Source: a virus. From it: DNA of 45,719 bases. Of the stretch, positions 22,840 to 29,643 are shown piece after piece (position 1 is the first letter of the stretch; each line of letters starts with the position of its first letter). Under the pieces are notes generated by a model, which saw only the letters and a program-made list of their open reading frames with translations, had not been told where the DNA came from and made no database searches. The position numbers were made by a program, and so were the translations under genes. The stretch covers positions 1-45,719 of the IMG/VR virus record IMGVR_UViG_3300044811_000029. The stretch is one strand, 5' to 3'.

Positions 22840-23043
22840 ATGAATGAGGATCAGCTGCTCGCCAGCCTGATCTCGGTCGTAGCCGAGCGGGCCGAGCTTG
22901 AGCGGCGCAGCGCCCAGTTGGAGCAACGCCGCGATGAGCTGGTCAGCGCACTGATGCAGACCCGCACCCCGAGGGAAACCATCGCCGCGGCCGCCGGCCT
23001 CAAGGTCGCCAGGCTCTACCAGATCCGCGACGGCCAGAGCTGA
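22840..23043 (+). CDS. Small coiled-coil / HTH protein
   Basis: A 67-residue protein: a helical Glu/Arg-rich N-terminal half likely to form a coiled coil (AERAELERRSAQLEQRR) and a C-terminal helix-turn-helix-like segment (PRETIAAAAGLKVARLYQIRDG). It lies in the lysogeny region, divergent from the DUF2637-like gene and convergent with the excisionase-like gene. The start has no ribosome binding site and appears leaderless. A small regulator is likely. Confidence 0.65.
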   Translation: MNEDQLLASLISVVAERAELERRSAQLEQRRDELVSALMQTRTPRETIAAAAGLKVARLYQIRDGQS

Positions 23044-23052
23044 CCCGCCGGG

Positions 23053-23259
23053 TCAGTCGCCCTCAGGGTCCTCGGCCAGCTCGGGCCGGTGCTGCTGGAT
23101 CCAGGCCTCGACGTCGTCCGCCGCCCACACCGAGCCCATCGTGAGCACGGCGTACGGTGCCGGGAAGTTCCGATTGCTCGTGATCTGAAAGACCCGGTTG
23201 CGGCCGAGGCCGAGCCGCCGCTGGATCTCCGCGGCGCCCATGAGCCGGATCTTCTCCAC
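23053..23259 (-). CDS. Excisionase-like / AlpA-like DNA-binding protein
   Basis: A 68-residue protein (GTG start at 23259) with a winged helix-turn-helix of MerR/Xis type: MGAAEIQRRLGLGRNRVFQI, then a basic NRNFPAPYAVL wing and a VWAADDVEAWIQQH helix. This layout is that of phage excisionases and AlpA-type regulators, which help the integrase excise the prophage or act as transcription factors. A -10-like TAGCGT sits 7 bases before the GTG on the minus strand with no ribosome binding site, so it looks leaderless. An in-frame ATG at 23331 would lengthen it but adds low-complexity sequence. Confidence 0.75.
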   Translation of the reverse strand: MEKIRLMGAAEIQRRLGLGRNRVFQITSNRNFPAPYAVLTMGSVWAADDVEAWIQQHRPELAEDPEGD

Positions 23260-23266
23260 GCAGCAG

Positions 23267-23331
23267 ACGCTAGGCGCGGTCGTGATGTGTGTTCGCTCTT
23301 TGCACCTTCTGAGAGTGAACGCTCTGTGCAC
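23267..23331 (-). promoter_or_regulatory. Promoter and direct repeats upstream of the excisionase-like gene
   Basis: On the minus strand TAGCGT (23267-23272) stands 7 bases before the GTG start. Upstream, CGCTCTTTGCAC (23294-23305) and CGCTCTGTGCAC (23320-23331) are direct repeats differing at one base, with starts 26 bp apart. They are candidate operator or Xis/Int arm-type binding sites. Confidence 0.5.
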
Positions 23332-23441
23332 GTGCTCTAATCCTGTGTAACGTCGTTGGGTACGGGGGCGGCGGTTGGAGTCCTAGGTCCGGCCTGGCCG
23401 TCGCCCTCTCCCAGACCCCGGCCGGGCCACGGAAGGCCACG

Positions 23442-23669
23442 ATGACCGACCATGAGCCGAACGTCGAGACCTGGAACTGCCGGCGGTGTGACGGCCAGTG
23501 GCCGTGCGAGCCGGCGCGCACGCACATGCTGGCGACGATGCGGCCGACGGAGCTGGCCATCAGCCAGTGGATGATGCTGGAGCGGGCCATGCCCGACCTT
23601 CAGCCGATCGACTCCCGCGAGATCTGGGACCGCTTCCTCGGCTGGTCGAGACGCGACCCGCTCAGCTAG
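23442..23669 (+). CDS. Small Cys-containing protein of Micromonosporaceae type
   Basis: A 75-residue protein with WNCRRCDGQWPCEPAR near the N terminus. I recall many short Actinoplanes/Micromonospora proteins with this W-x-C-x-x-C...WPC-x-x-AR pattern, so it looks host-derived and supports the host call. GGAAGG lies at the right distance from ATG 23442. Its stop shares CTAG with the stop of the convergent gene. Function unknown. Confidence 0.65.
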   Translation: MTDHEPNVETWNCRRCDGQWPCEPARTHMLATMRPTELAISQWMMLERAMPDLQPIDSREIWDRFLGWSRRDPLS

Positions 23670-24193
23670 ATTCCGACCTTGTCCACGCTGGTGACCTTGA
23701 TGGTCAGCTTCTTCTTCGAGCTGGTCGTGCTGACCGACTCCTCGTTCACCTCGTACTCGTCGCCGGTGACATTGAAGCTGCCGACCAGTGGGCCGTCCTC
23801 GATGCCGGTCACCTCGTAGGTGACCTCCCACGTGTCGTCCGTGGACAGTGTCGGGCCACTGTAGGCCATCCGCACCTTGAAGCTGACGTTGCAACCGGCC
23901 GAGCCGAAGCACTCCTTACTGGTGATCTTCGCGGTCAGCTTGACGTTGTCGGCCTCAAGGCTGACCGTCGGCTCCGGCGTGTCCGTAGGCAGTGCGGGCT
24001 CCGGGTTGGTGATCAGGTGCTCTGCGGCCGACGTGGGAGCGGGAGCCGTGGCTGCAATGTGGGCCGGCCGGATGGAGACGACCAGGCCGACGACGGCGAT
24101 GGCGATCAGCAGCGCGGCGAGGCAGCCGCCGATGATCCAGGGGAGCTTGCTGGCCTTGGGCTTCGGTGCGATGGGGGTGGAGGGCATGCTCAT
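23666..24193 (-). CDS. Membrane-anchored secreted protein (lysogenic conversion candidate)
   Basis: A 175-residue protein with a Pro-rich cytoplasmic N terminus, one membrane helix (WIIGGCLAALLIAIAVVGLV) and an extracellular part: a Pro/Thr-rich linker, then a beta-type domain of about 95 residues with one Cys pair (CFGSAGC). I use ATG 24193 because AAGGAC precedes it; an upstream in-frame ATG would add 20 residues. It resembles host surface proteins rather than phage enzymes. Its place between integrase and excisionase-like genes suggests expression from the prophage, perhaps in surface change or exclusion. Confidence 0.7.
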   Translation of the reverse strand: MSMPSTPIAPKPKASKLPWIIGGCLAALLIAIAVVGLVVSIRPAHIAATAPAPTSAAEHLITNPEPALPTDTPEPTVSLEADNVKLTAKITSKECFGSAGCNVSFKVRMAYSGPTLSTDDTWEVTYEVTGIEDGPLVGSFNVTGDEYEVNEESVSTTSSKKKLTIKVTSVDKVGI

Positions 24194-24282
24194 CGGGGTT
24201 GTCCTTCTGTGGGATGGCGGCGCCAGTGTGGACGCTCGGGATTGGGGTGGCAACGCTCTGTCGTTGATCTGGCTATATGGAC

Positions 24283-24309
24283 GATGCGAATGTGACTAGG
24301 TGTCGCATC
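24283..24309. promoter_or_regulatory. Inverted repeat GATGCGA/TCGCATC in the gap at 24194-24436
   Basis: Two 7-base arms flank 13 bases. The 243-bp gap also holds AT-richer sequence (GGCTATATGG) and should contain the promoters of the two divergent neighbours. The repeat could be an operator or part of the attachment site. No gene is visible in the gap. Confidence 0.35.
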
Positions 24310-24436
24310 CCTGGCACGGGCTGCTTGTTCACGGTCGGGGTGATGGTGGATGTGCGCTTAGTGACGGGCGGGTTAACTGATCACCCTTCCTGCGGACCGG
24401 GCCCCGCAGCTCACCAGCTACAGGGGGAGCAGGTCA

Positions 24437-24808
24437 GTGACCATCGCTGTCGTCTTTGTGCCCACCGCTCACGTCATCCCGTTCGCCAAGCAGTGTCTGG
24501 ACTACTGCGCAGGCCGCGGCTACGAGATCGCTGGGGTGGTGCGCGACGACTGGCCAGCCGCCTTCGCCATGATGGCCACCGGCCTGGTCGACGTGATCGT
24601 GGTCGCCCGCCGCGAGCATCTAGACCCCAACCGAACGCCGCGCGTCGAGATTCTCGCTGAGGTCGACGGCGAGTCGCGGCCGAGTAATCTGAGCAACCGC
24701 CGGCCGCGGCTGAACCAGAACCGGCAGAGCGTCGACGGCCTTCGTGCACGTCGAGCTGGAGACGGCGACGTACAACTCGGTGGTGGTTACCCTGGAGTGC
24801 CCCAGTAG
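24437..24808 (+). CDS. Small recombinase-N-terminus-like protein, overlapping the integrase gene antisense
   Basis: A 123-residue protein. Its first 75 residues (MTIAVVFVPTAHVIPFAKQCLDYCAGRGYEIAGVV, then VDVIVVARREHLDPNRTPRVEIL) look like the N-terminal fold of small serine-recombinase-like proteins that I recall from Actinoplanes, without a clear catalytic Ser. GTG 24437 has a GGGGGAG site 7 bases upstream. The last 189 bases run antisense to the 3' end of the integrase gene. The N-terminal half is well supported; the overlap could be a genuine convergent overlap or the result of insertion at the attachment site. Confidence 0.6.
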   Translation: MTIAVVFVPTAHVIPFAKQCLDYCAGRGYEIAGVVRDDWPAAFAMMATGLVDVIVVARREHLDPNRTPRVEILAEVDGESRPSNLSNRRPRLNQNRQSVDGLRARRAGDGDVQLGGGYPGVPQ

Positions 24809-25525
24809 TTCCTGAGCCGCCCTGATGTCCTTGCCCGACGCCAGGTAGACCTGCGTTCCGAACCACTTGCGGAGCAGATGCATGTGGACGGCCGGATAGC
24901 CGAGCGTCCGCTGCAGGTACTGATTGCCGGACCGCGACACGGACTCTCGCCCGGCCGGGGTGCCATCGACGTTGAGCGCGATCGGGCCGGGCGGCAATGG
25001 CTCGACCAGCTCCCAGATCAGTGGGTGGGTCTTGACCAGGCGCTCGCGATCGCCTTTGCCATGGATCCAGATGGCCCGCTCGGTGACATCGCACCGGTCG
25101 AGCCGGGCGAGCTCGCAGCAGCGCAAGCCGCCGTATGCGGCGAGCCGCAGCCACAGCTGGTACCGGCCGACGGCCTGAGCGAGGATCTCGCCGAGGATGC
25201 CGTCTTCTGGTGGCCGGCTGCGCTTGGCCCGAATGCGGATCTCGGGCAGCTGAATCGTCGGGTCGTAGTCGAGGTAGCCGCCGCGGCCGGCTGCCCAACG
25301 GAAGAACCCGGCGGCGGCGTTGCGGTAGAGGGCGCGGGTGTTGCTGGCTCGGCCGTCGATGTAGATCCAGTCGCTCAGCTCGTCGGCCATGGCGGCGTAG
25401 AGGCCGTACGGCAGTTCGCGGTCCATCCGGCGCAGGATGGCGATGTAGCCGGTGATCGTATTGCCGGATCGTTCCAGGTTGCGTAGGTGCTGGGCGTATT
25501 CGCTGATGAGGTCGGGTGTCGTCAT
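24620..25525 (-). CDS. int: Tyrosine integrase
   Basis: A 301-residue site-specific recombinase that would integrate and excise the phage. It has an N-terminal SAM-like core-binding domain (about 1-90) and a catalytic domain with the conserved set: R135 in GGLR, K157 in HGKGDRER, H216 and R219 in HMHLLR, H243 in LLGHS and Y252 as nucleophile. ATG 25525 follows GAGGAG. It is a short integrase with no obvious extra arm-binding domain, so a small attachment site is possible. Its 3' end overlaps the convergent gene at 24437. Confidence 0.95.
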   Translation of the reverse strand: MTTPDLISEYAQHLRNLERSGNTITGYIAILRRMDRELPYGLYAAMADELSDWIYIDGRASNTRALYRNAAAGFFRWAAGRGGYLDYDPTIQLPEIRIRAKRSRPPEDGILGEILAQAVGRYQLWLRLAAYGGLRCCELARLDRCDVTERAIWIHGKGDRERLVKTHPLIWELVEPLPPGPIALNVDGTPAGRESVSRSGNQYLQRTLGYPAVHMHLLRKWFGTQVYLASGKDIRAAQELLGHSRVTTTELYVAVSSSTCTKAVDALPVLVQPRPAVAQITRPRLAVDLSENLDARRSVGV

Positions 25526-25563
25526 GGCTGCTCCTCTCGGTGATCTCCGACTGTCCGCTCAGG

Positions 25564-26037
25564 TCAGGCTGAGGGGGATCGGCCTTTGACCCAGCCGGGG
25601 CGTCGCCGGTTTGCCGGGATGGCTGATACCGGCCGGGTATGCTCGCGGCGACCCGGCCCTGTCGGCCGACTTGCTGTCCGCGGGAATGGCGTGGCGGCGG
25701 AGGATGGGGTGGCCGCGGGGCGGATATTCGCCAAATCGCCTTTTAAAGAACTGGGGGATCCGCCGCGACCCGTTCGGTTGAGGCGTGGTCCTGCCATCAG
25801 CCAGCCCATGTCGCATCCGGTGCGGTCGGCGATGATCGCGGCGATCTCAGCGAGGCGCTGCGGCGCCCGACCGTCGCGCTCCCAGGACCGCCACGATTCG
25901 GTCGGTAAACCGCAGGCCACGGCGGCTTCCTTGACGTTGCCCCAGTGCATCCGCTGGCGGACGAGTGCGAGACGTGCCCCGAAGGTGGAGTCGTCGGCTA
26001 CCCACCCTTGTGAGGTCGGCCGGTCAACTGTCGTCAT
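25564..26037 (-). CDS. Immunity repressor (HTH)
   Basis: A 157-residue protein with an XRE-like helix-turn-helix at about residues 17-85 (GARLALVRQRMHWGNVKEAAVACGLPTESWRSWERDG) followed by a Pro/Arg-rich region. I choose ATG 26037 because a -10-like TATGGT stands 6 bases upstream and overlaps a palindromic operator; the longer frame to 26142 would run through the operator region. Divergent from its paralogue at 26134. It likely maintains lysogeny and controls its own promoter. The long basic Pro-rich tail is unusual for a cI-type protein. Confidence 0.8.
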   Translation of the reverse strand: MTTVDRPTSQGWVADDSTFGARLALVRQRMHWGNVKEAAVACGLPTESWRSWERDGRAPQRLAEIAAIIADRTGCDMGWLMAGPRLNRTGRGGSPSSLKGDLANIRPAATPSSAATPFPRTASRPTGPGRREHTRPVSAIPANRRRPGWVKGRSPSA

Positions 26038-26039
26038 AC

Positions 26040-26055
26040 GCACACCATAGTGTGC
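26040..26055. promoter_or_regulatory. Operator palindrome over the repressor promoter
   Basis: GCACACCATAGTGTGC: 6-base arms with a 4-base spacer, starting 3 bases upstream of the repressor start. It contains the minus-strand -10 candidate TATGGT. Binding here would repress the repressor gene itself. A second small palindrome, GTGCAATGCAC, overlaps its right end (26052-26062). Confidence 0.65.
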
Positions 26056-26089
26056 AATGCACGAGATAGCTATGCCAGGACCATCAGAA

Positions 26090-26126
26090 CTTGTGCTTGA
26101 CACAAGTCCGATGACGCTCATACAGT
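26090..26126 (+). promoter_or_regulatory. Early rightward promoter with operator
   Basis: TTGACA at 26097-26102, an 18-bp spacer, and TACAGT at 26121-26126, then 7 bases to the ATG at 26134: a near-consensus leaderless promoter. A palindrome CTTGTG-cttga-CACAAG (26090-26106) covers the -35 box, so a bound repressor would block it. TGACACAA recurs at the start of the coding region (26135-26142), possibly another half-site. It would drive the early operon from 26134. Confidence 0.8.
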
Positions 26127-26133
26127 CTTGCGT

Positions 26134-26430
26134 ATGACACAACCCCCGGCGGTAAGCGCAAGCCCGACGGTAGGCGAACTCGGCTCGAATTGGAAGCCCG
26201 ACACCGCTGCCTTCGGAGCACGGCTGGCCCTGGTGCGGTGGCAGCTGAACTACAACCAGAAGGAAGCCGCGATCGCCTGCGGCGTCCCGGCAGCGAGTTG
26301 GCGATCCTGGGAAGTTGACGGCTCCATGCCGCGCGACCTGGTCGCCATCGCCACGCTGATCGCCGAGCGCACCGGTTGCGATCGGCTCTGGCTGCTGATG
26401 GGCGACGACACCGCGGCCAGTGCCGCATGA
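26134..26430 (+). CDS. Cro-like HTH protein, paralogue of the repressor
   Basis: A 98-residue protein with an XRE-like helix-turn-helix clearly related to the divergent repressor: both share FGARLALVR, KEAA-ACG-P-SWRSWE-DG and IA-RTGCD-WL-MG. It is shorter and lacks the repressor's Pro/Arg-rich tail. It is the first gene of the early operon and is transcribed without a leader. A Cro-type role, shutting off the repressor, is likely. Confidence 0.8.
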   Translation: MTQPPAVSASPTVGELGSNWKPDTAAFGARLALVRWQLNYNQKEAAIACGVPAASWRSWEVDGSMPRDLVAIATLIAERTGCDRLWLLMGDDTAASAA

Positions 26431-27026
26431 CCGATCTCGCCACCCTCACCCCCTTCGAGTCGGCGACGCTCTCCGGCTGCGAGGAGCGCATCGAGCGAGG
26501 CCTGCAGACCTTCGTCGAGGTCGGCCAAGCGCTCGCAACGATCCGCGAGAAGCGGCTCTACCGCACCGAGCACGAAACCTTCGAGGACTACTGCCGCCAG
26601 CGCTGGAGCATGAGCGCCCGGCACGCGAACCGCTCGATCGAAGCGGCCGCGGTGGTCGAGTCGATGGGACCCATGGGTCCCACTCCGACGAACGAGCGAC
26701 AGGTCCGCGAGCTGGCCAAGGTGCCGGAGGCCGAGCGCGCCGATGTCTGGCGCGAGACGGTCGAGCGCACCGAGGGCAAGCCCACGGCAGCCGCAGTCGC
26801 CGAGCTGGCCGAACAGCGACGCAAGCAGGCCGCCGAGCAGCGCGACGCCCGCGCCCTGCTGCTGCGCGCCGTCGACCTCCTGGCGCCCGCCAACCGCAAC
26901 GCCGGCTTCGTCGAGTCGTGGGCCAAGCAGCTCGGCCCGTACGACGACGAGCTGTCCGAACTGGCCAAACGTGCCGCCGACGCCATCTCCGTTCTCGACG
27001 AGCTGATTGAGAGTGCTGGCCAGTGA
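26427..27026 (+). CDS. ParB/KorB-like DNA-binding protein candidate
   Basis: A 199-residue helical protein beginning TPFESATLSGCEERIERGLQTF with DYCRQRWSMSARHANRSIEAA, which reads like a helix-turn-helix of the type in phage and plasmid ParB-like proteins, then a long charged coiled-coil region. It overlaps the Cro-like gene by 4 bases. A regulatory or partition-type role is inferred; there is no catalytic ParB box. Confidence 0.6.
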   Translation: MTDLATLTPFESATLSGCEERIERGLQTFVEVGQALATIREKRLYRTEHETFEDYCRQRWSMSARHANRSIEAAAVVESMGPMGPTPTNERQVRELAKVPEAERADVWRETVERTEGKPTAAAVAELAEQRRKQAAEQRDARALLLRAVDLLAPANRNAGFVESWAKQLGPYDDELSELAKRAADAISVLDELIESAGQ

Positions 27027-27466
27027 ACTTCGACGAGCACCTCTCGAACCACCGGAACACCGACGGTTCCTACGACCTGGACGGCGCCGAGGAGGACCGC
27101 CGCTTCGAGATCGAGACGAACCCGGCCGAGGTCGTCAAGCTGGCCGCCAAGGTCGCGAAGCAGGAACGCATCGCCTGGCAGAGCACCGAGAGTCAGAACC
27201 TGCGCAAGCAGTTCGAGCAGCCGGCGCTCTCGCCGAGCCTGGAACTCGACGTCAAGGTCCCGCTCGGCAACGGCACGGTGGTCCGCCTGGGCGACATGAA
27301 CCACGTCCGGATCACCATCCGCAAGGACATGCGGATCAAGACCCACCTGGACGAGATCCGCGCGTTCGATGCCGAGATGTCGCACTGGCTGCACACCGAG
27401 CCGCTGCTGGATAGCGGCGAAACGATCGAGGACGCAATCGATCGTGGCGGGCAGGTCGGGCCTTGA
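27023..27466 (+). CDS. Early protein of unknown function
   Basis: A 147-residue acidic protein (start GTG 27023, 4-base overlap) with alternating hydrophobic strands in the middle (LELDVKVPLGNGTVVRLGDM). No recognised motif. It is coupled on both sides, so it is part of the early transcript. Confidence 0.6.
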   Translation: MNFDEHLSNHRNTDGSYDLDGAEEDRRFEIETNPAEVVKLAAKVAKQERIAWQSTESQNLRKQFEQPALSPSLELDVKVPLGNGTVVRLGDMNHVRITIRKDMRIKTHLDEIRAFDAEMSHWLHTEPLLDSGETIEDAIDRGGQVGP

Positions 27467-27636
27467 TGCGGATCCTCGGAGCGATCACCGCACGGCTGCT
27501 CAAGCAGCACGGTTCGGACTCGCCGATCTGGCAGCCCGGCCGACCCGCCGACGTGACACCGAAGCGCAAGGCCACGAAGCCGCCGAAGGGTGTCGACGGG
27601 ACCGCGATGGGCGGCGGCGGGCGGAAGAAGAAGTGA
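27466..27636 (+). CDS. Small basic protein
   Basis: A 56-residue, Lys/Arg/Pro-rich protein whose ATG overlaps the previous stop by one base. The C terminus is GGGGRKKK. It is the first of three tiny overlapping basic frames. No function recognised; nucleic-acid binding is plausible from charge. Confidence 0.5.
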   Translation: MRILGAITARLLKQHGSDSPIWQPGRPADVTPKRKATKPPKGVDGTAMGGGGRKKK

Positions 27637-27713
27637 CCGCCGCCCGCCCGCACAAGCCGAAGCCGCCGTCGAAGCCACCCCGCAAGCCGATCCAGACCAA
27701 GCCCATCCGTTGA
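27633..27713 (+). CDS. Tiny Pro/Lys-rich peptide (26 aa)
   Basis: A 26-residue frame starting at GTG 27633 in a 4-base overlap, nearly all Pro, Lys and Arg (PHKPKPPSKPPRKPIQ). I recall small Pro/Lys peptides of this kind in actinophage early regions. It could be expressed by coupling, but might be noise in GC-rich DNA. Confidence 0.35.
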   Translation: MTAARPHKPKPPSKPPRKPIQTKPIR

Positions 27714-27790
27714 GCCGTCCGGCTCCCCGACCGCAGACGCCGAGGCCTCCCGTGGGGCCGAAGCCGCCGGCACCGCCACCGAAGCCCTGA
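27710..27790 (+). CDS. Tiny Pro-rich peptide (26 aa)
   Basis: A 26-residue frame starting at TTG 27710 in a 4-base overlap (TTGA), rich in Pro, Arg and Ala. It continues the run of basic Pro-rich micro-ORFs. Weak evidence on its own. Confidence 0.25.
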   Translation: MSRPAPRPQTPRPPVGPKPPAPPPKP

Positions 27791-27867
27791 AGCACTGCGC
27801 GGGCCGCCCGCCGTAACCGGAGCGACCCGCGTGCGGCTCATCAACCACCGCTAGGAAGGCCGATCAG

Positions 27868-28797
27868 ATGACCACGACGATACCTGCCCTCACCGACAAG
27901 AGCGAGCCGGACCCGTTCGCCGCGATCGCCGCCGAACTGCGCCGTGCGGCCGATGACATCGAGAAGCTCGTCGGCTCCGGGCACCCGAAGCCCGCCCACG
28001 TCGCCCTCGACTTCCACGCAGGCCGCCGGAGCTACGCGACCCGCGACGACAACGAGACGGCCGCCGCGGTCGACGCCCTCGGCCGGGTGCTGCTCGGCAA
28101 GCCGGGCGTGGTTCAGAAGATGGGCGGCGGCACCTACCACTACGGCACGGAGCAGACCACGCGCGGCCCGATCAAGGTCCACGTGTACGACTCGGTATCC
28201 ACGCCGTGGGCTGAGGGGCGTGAGAGCGCCTCCGCGTTGGCCGCGAAGGAAGCGGAGCTGGAGAAGCTGCGCGCCGAGGTCGCCGAGCTGCGTGCAGTCG
28301 CCGGCGACGAGCGGTGCCCGGACTGCGGCGAGTCGCTACGGGAGATCGGGCTCGGCACGCTCGGGCACATCCCCGGCGAGATCTGCGCCCCGGCCGACGA
28401 GGTGTCCGAGCACTACGAGACGAGCGGCTGGACCGGCGGCGTCGACGGCTCGGGTGTGGCGTGCGCGTGCGGCACCACCTTCGACGGCTTCGACTCCCTC
28501 GCCGAGGCGGGCGAGCAGCTGAAGCACCACATCCAGAACCCCGACCCGGTCACCGTCTACTTCAGCTTCGGGCACGGCCAGACCGACCCGACGACCGGCG
28601 AGAAGCTGCTCGACAAGTACGTGACGGTCACCGGCCCGAGCTACGCGGCGTGCCGGAAGGCGATGTTCGCCAGCCGGTACGGCGAGCGCTGGTCGTTCGA
28701 CTACATCGCCGGGACGCCGACCGCCGACGAGTGGATCCCGCAGTGGACCGAGCACGACCGCATCGACGCGACTCCCCCCGCCACCGACCTCCACTGA
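27868..28797 (+). CDS. Early protein with CPDCG and CACG zinc-type motifs
   Basis: A 309-residue protein. Residues 1-115 are an unknown domain, then a helical Glu/Ala region, then CPDCGESLREIG (about residue 150) and a VACACGTTFDGF motif (about residue 195), which read like two halves of a zinc-ribbon pair. The C-terminal third is beta-rich. It starts at ATG 27868 after AGGAAGG. No known function; possible nucleic-acid-binding protein. Confidence 0.55.
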   Translation: MTTTIPALTDKSEPDPFAAIAAELRRAADDIEKLVGSGHPKPAHVALDFHAGRRSYATRDDNETAAAVDALGRVLLGKPGVVQKMGGGTYHYGTEQTTRGPIKVHVYDSVSTPWAEGRESASALAAKEAELEKLRAEVAELRAVAGDERCPDCGESLREIGLGTLGHIPGEICAPADEVSEHYETSGWTGGVDGSGVACACGTTFDGFDSLAEAGEQLKHHIQNPDPVTVYFSFGHGQTDPTTGEKLLDKYVTVTGPSYAACRKAMFASRYGERWSFDYIAGTPTADEWIPQWTEHDRIDATPPATDLH

Positions 28798-28805
28798 ACC
28801 GCCGC

Positions 28806-28829
28806 GCCGGCCTTGGGGAGAGGGCCGGC
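28806..28829 (+). terminator. Hairpin after 28797
   Basis: GCCGGCC (28806-28812) and GGCCGGC (28823-28829) make a 7-bp GC stem with a 10-base loop directly after a stop codon. No T-run. Confidence 0.35.
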
Positions 28830-28838
28830 CGGCACATA

Positions 28839-28878
28839 GCCCGGGCGCGGGTTGCTCCCCTGTGGCCCGCGCCCGGGC
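28839..28878 (+). terminator. Strong 13-bp GC hairpin before 28946
   Basis: GCCCGGGCGCGGG pairs with CCCGCGCCCGGGC around a 14-base loop. It is one of the most stable inverted repeats here and separates two early gene blocks. Terminator or RNA-processing element; no T-run, so the call is moderate. Confidence 0.5.
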
Positions 28879-28945
28879 CCCCCAGCTCCACCCAGCTTCA
28901 CCGGCACTTCACACCACGCAGAGCACTTCGCTGAAGGACATAGAG

Positions 28946-29263
28946 ATGACCATGACCCTCGGACCCGGTGAGGCGACCGCCAACCTGGCCCCGTTCCTGT
29001 TCAACCCGCCGCCGCTACGCCGCCCCGAAGTCACCCAGGCCTTCCTGGCGTTCCAGCCCGCCACCTCACCCGTCCCCCTGCCGCCGCTGCTGCCCTGGCT
29101 GGAGCCCCAGCCGGAGCCGGAGGTCGTCAAGCCGCTGCTGCGCCGGGGCCGTCACCGCCGCGACCGTGGCCACCCGATCGTCGCGTACGTGATGCTCACG
29201 CTCGGCCTGGCCGTGCTCGCCGCGATCGGCGGTTTCGTCGTCGCCGTGCTGGTGCTGTCGTGA
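28946..29263 (+). CDS. C-terminally anchored small membrane protein
   Basis: A 105-residue protein with a Pro-rich N-terminal half (PFLFNPPPL, PVPLPPLLPWL), a basic stretch (RRGRHRRDRG) and one C-terminal membrane helix (VAYVMLTLGLAVLAAIGGFVVAVLVL). This is a tail-anchored layout. AAGGA lies before ATG 28946. The next gene starts in a 4-base overlap. Function unknown. Confidence 0.6.
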   Translation: MTMTLGPGEATANLAPFLFNPPPLRRPEVTQAFLAFQPATSPVPLPPLLPWLEPQPEPEVVKPLLRRGRHRRDRGHPIVAYVMLTLGLAVLAAIGGFVVAVLVLS

Positions 29264-29643
29264 GCGCCGACCCGGTGAGCGCGCCGAAGCAGGAACTCCC
29301 GAAGCCGGAGCTGTCGTGGGACGAGGCGTTGGAGCTCGCCGCCGTCGACCGTGACCAGCTGCTGGAACGCCTGCACGACCACACCCGCCCGCAGCTGTAC
29401 AAGGCCGCCCGCAAGGTGTCGCTGCTGCGCTGGACGTGGCGGCTTATCGACCTGCGGGACGACTCGGTGCTCGCGTGCGGCTCGGCGTTGTCCGAGTGGG
29501 GCGCGTGGCGGCGCTGCCACGCGGCCTACAGCAAGGAGCTGGCCAAGCCGCGCAAAGATCCGCAGGTCACCGAAGGGCAGGTCGTCGTCGCGACGACCCT
29601 CGCGCACGACGAGGTCCCGCCGAACGCTGGGAGCGTCTCGTGA
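29260..29643 (+). CDS. Early protein of unknown function
   Basis: A 127-residue protein, start GTG 29260, 4-base overlaps at both ends. Helical, with a W-E-A...C-H cluster (DSVLACGSALSEWGAWRRCH). No recognised domain. Confidence 0.55.
   Translation: MSADPVSAPKQELPKPELSWDEALELAAVDRDQLLERLHDHTRPQLYKAARKVSLLRWTWRLIDLRDDSVLACGSALSEWGAWRRCHAAYSKELAKPRKDPQVTEGQVVVATTLAHDEVPPNAGSVS

Noticed and set aside
24277-24660. 127-codon frame overlapping the 24437 gene
   Set aside because: No ribosome binding site, low-complexity Arg-rich end, and it competes with the better-supported frame at 24437.
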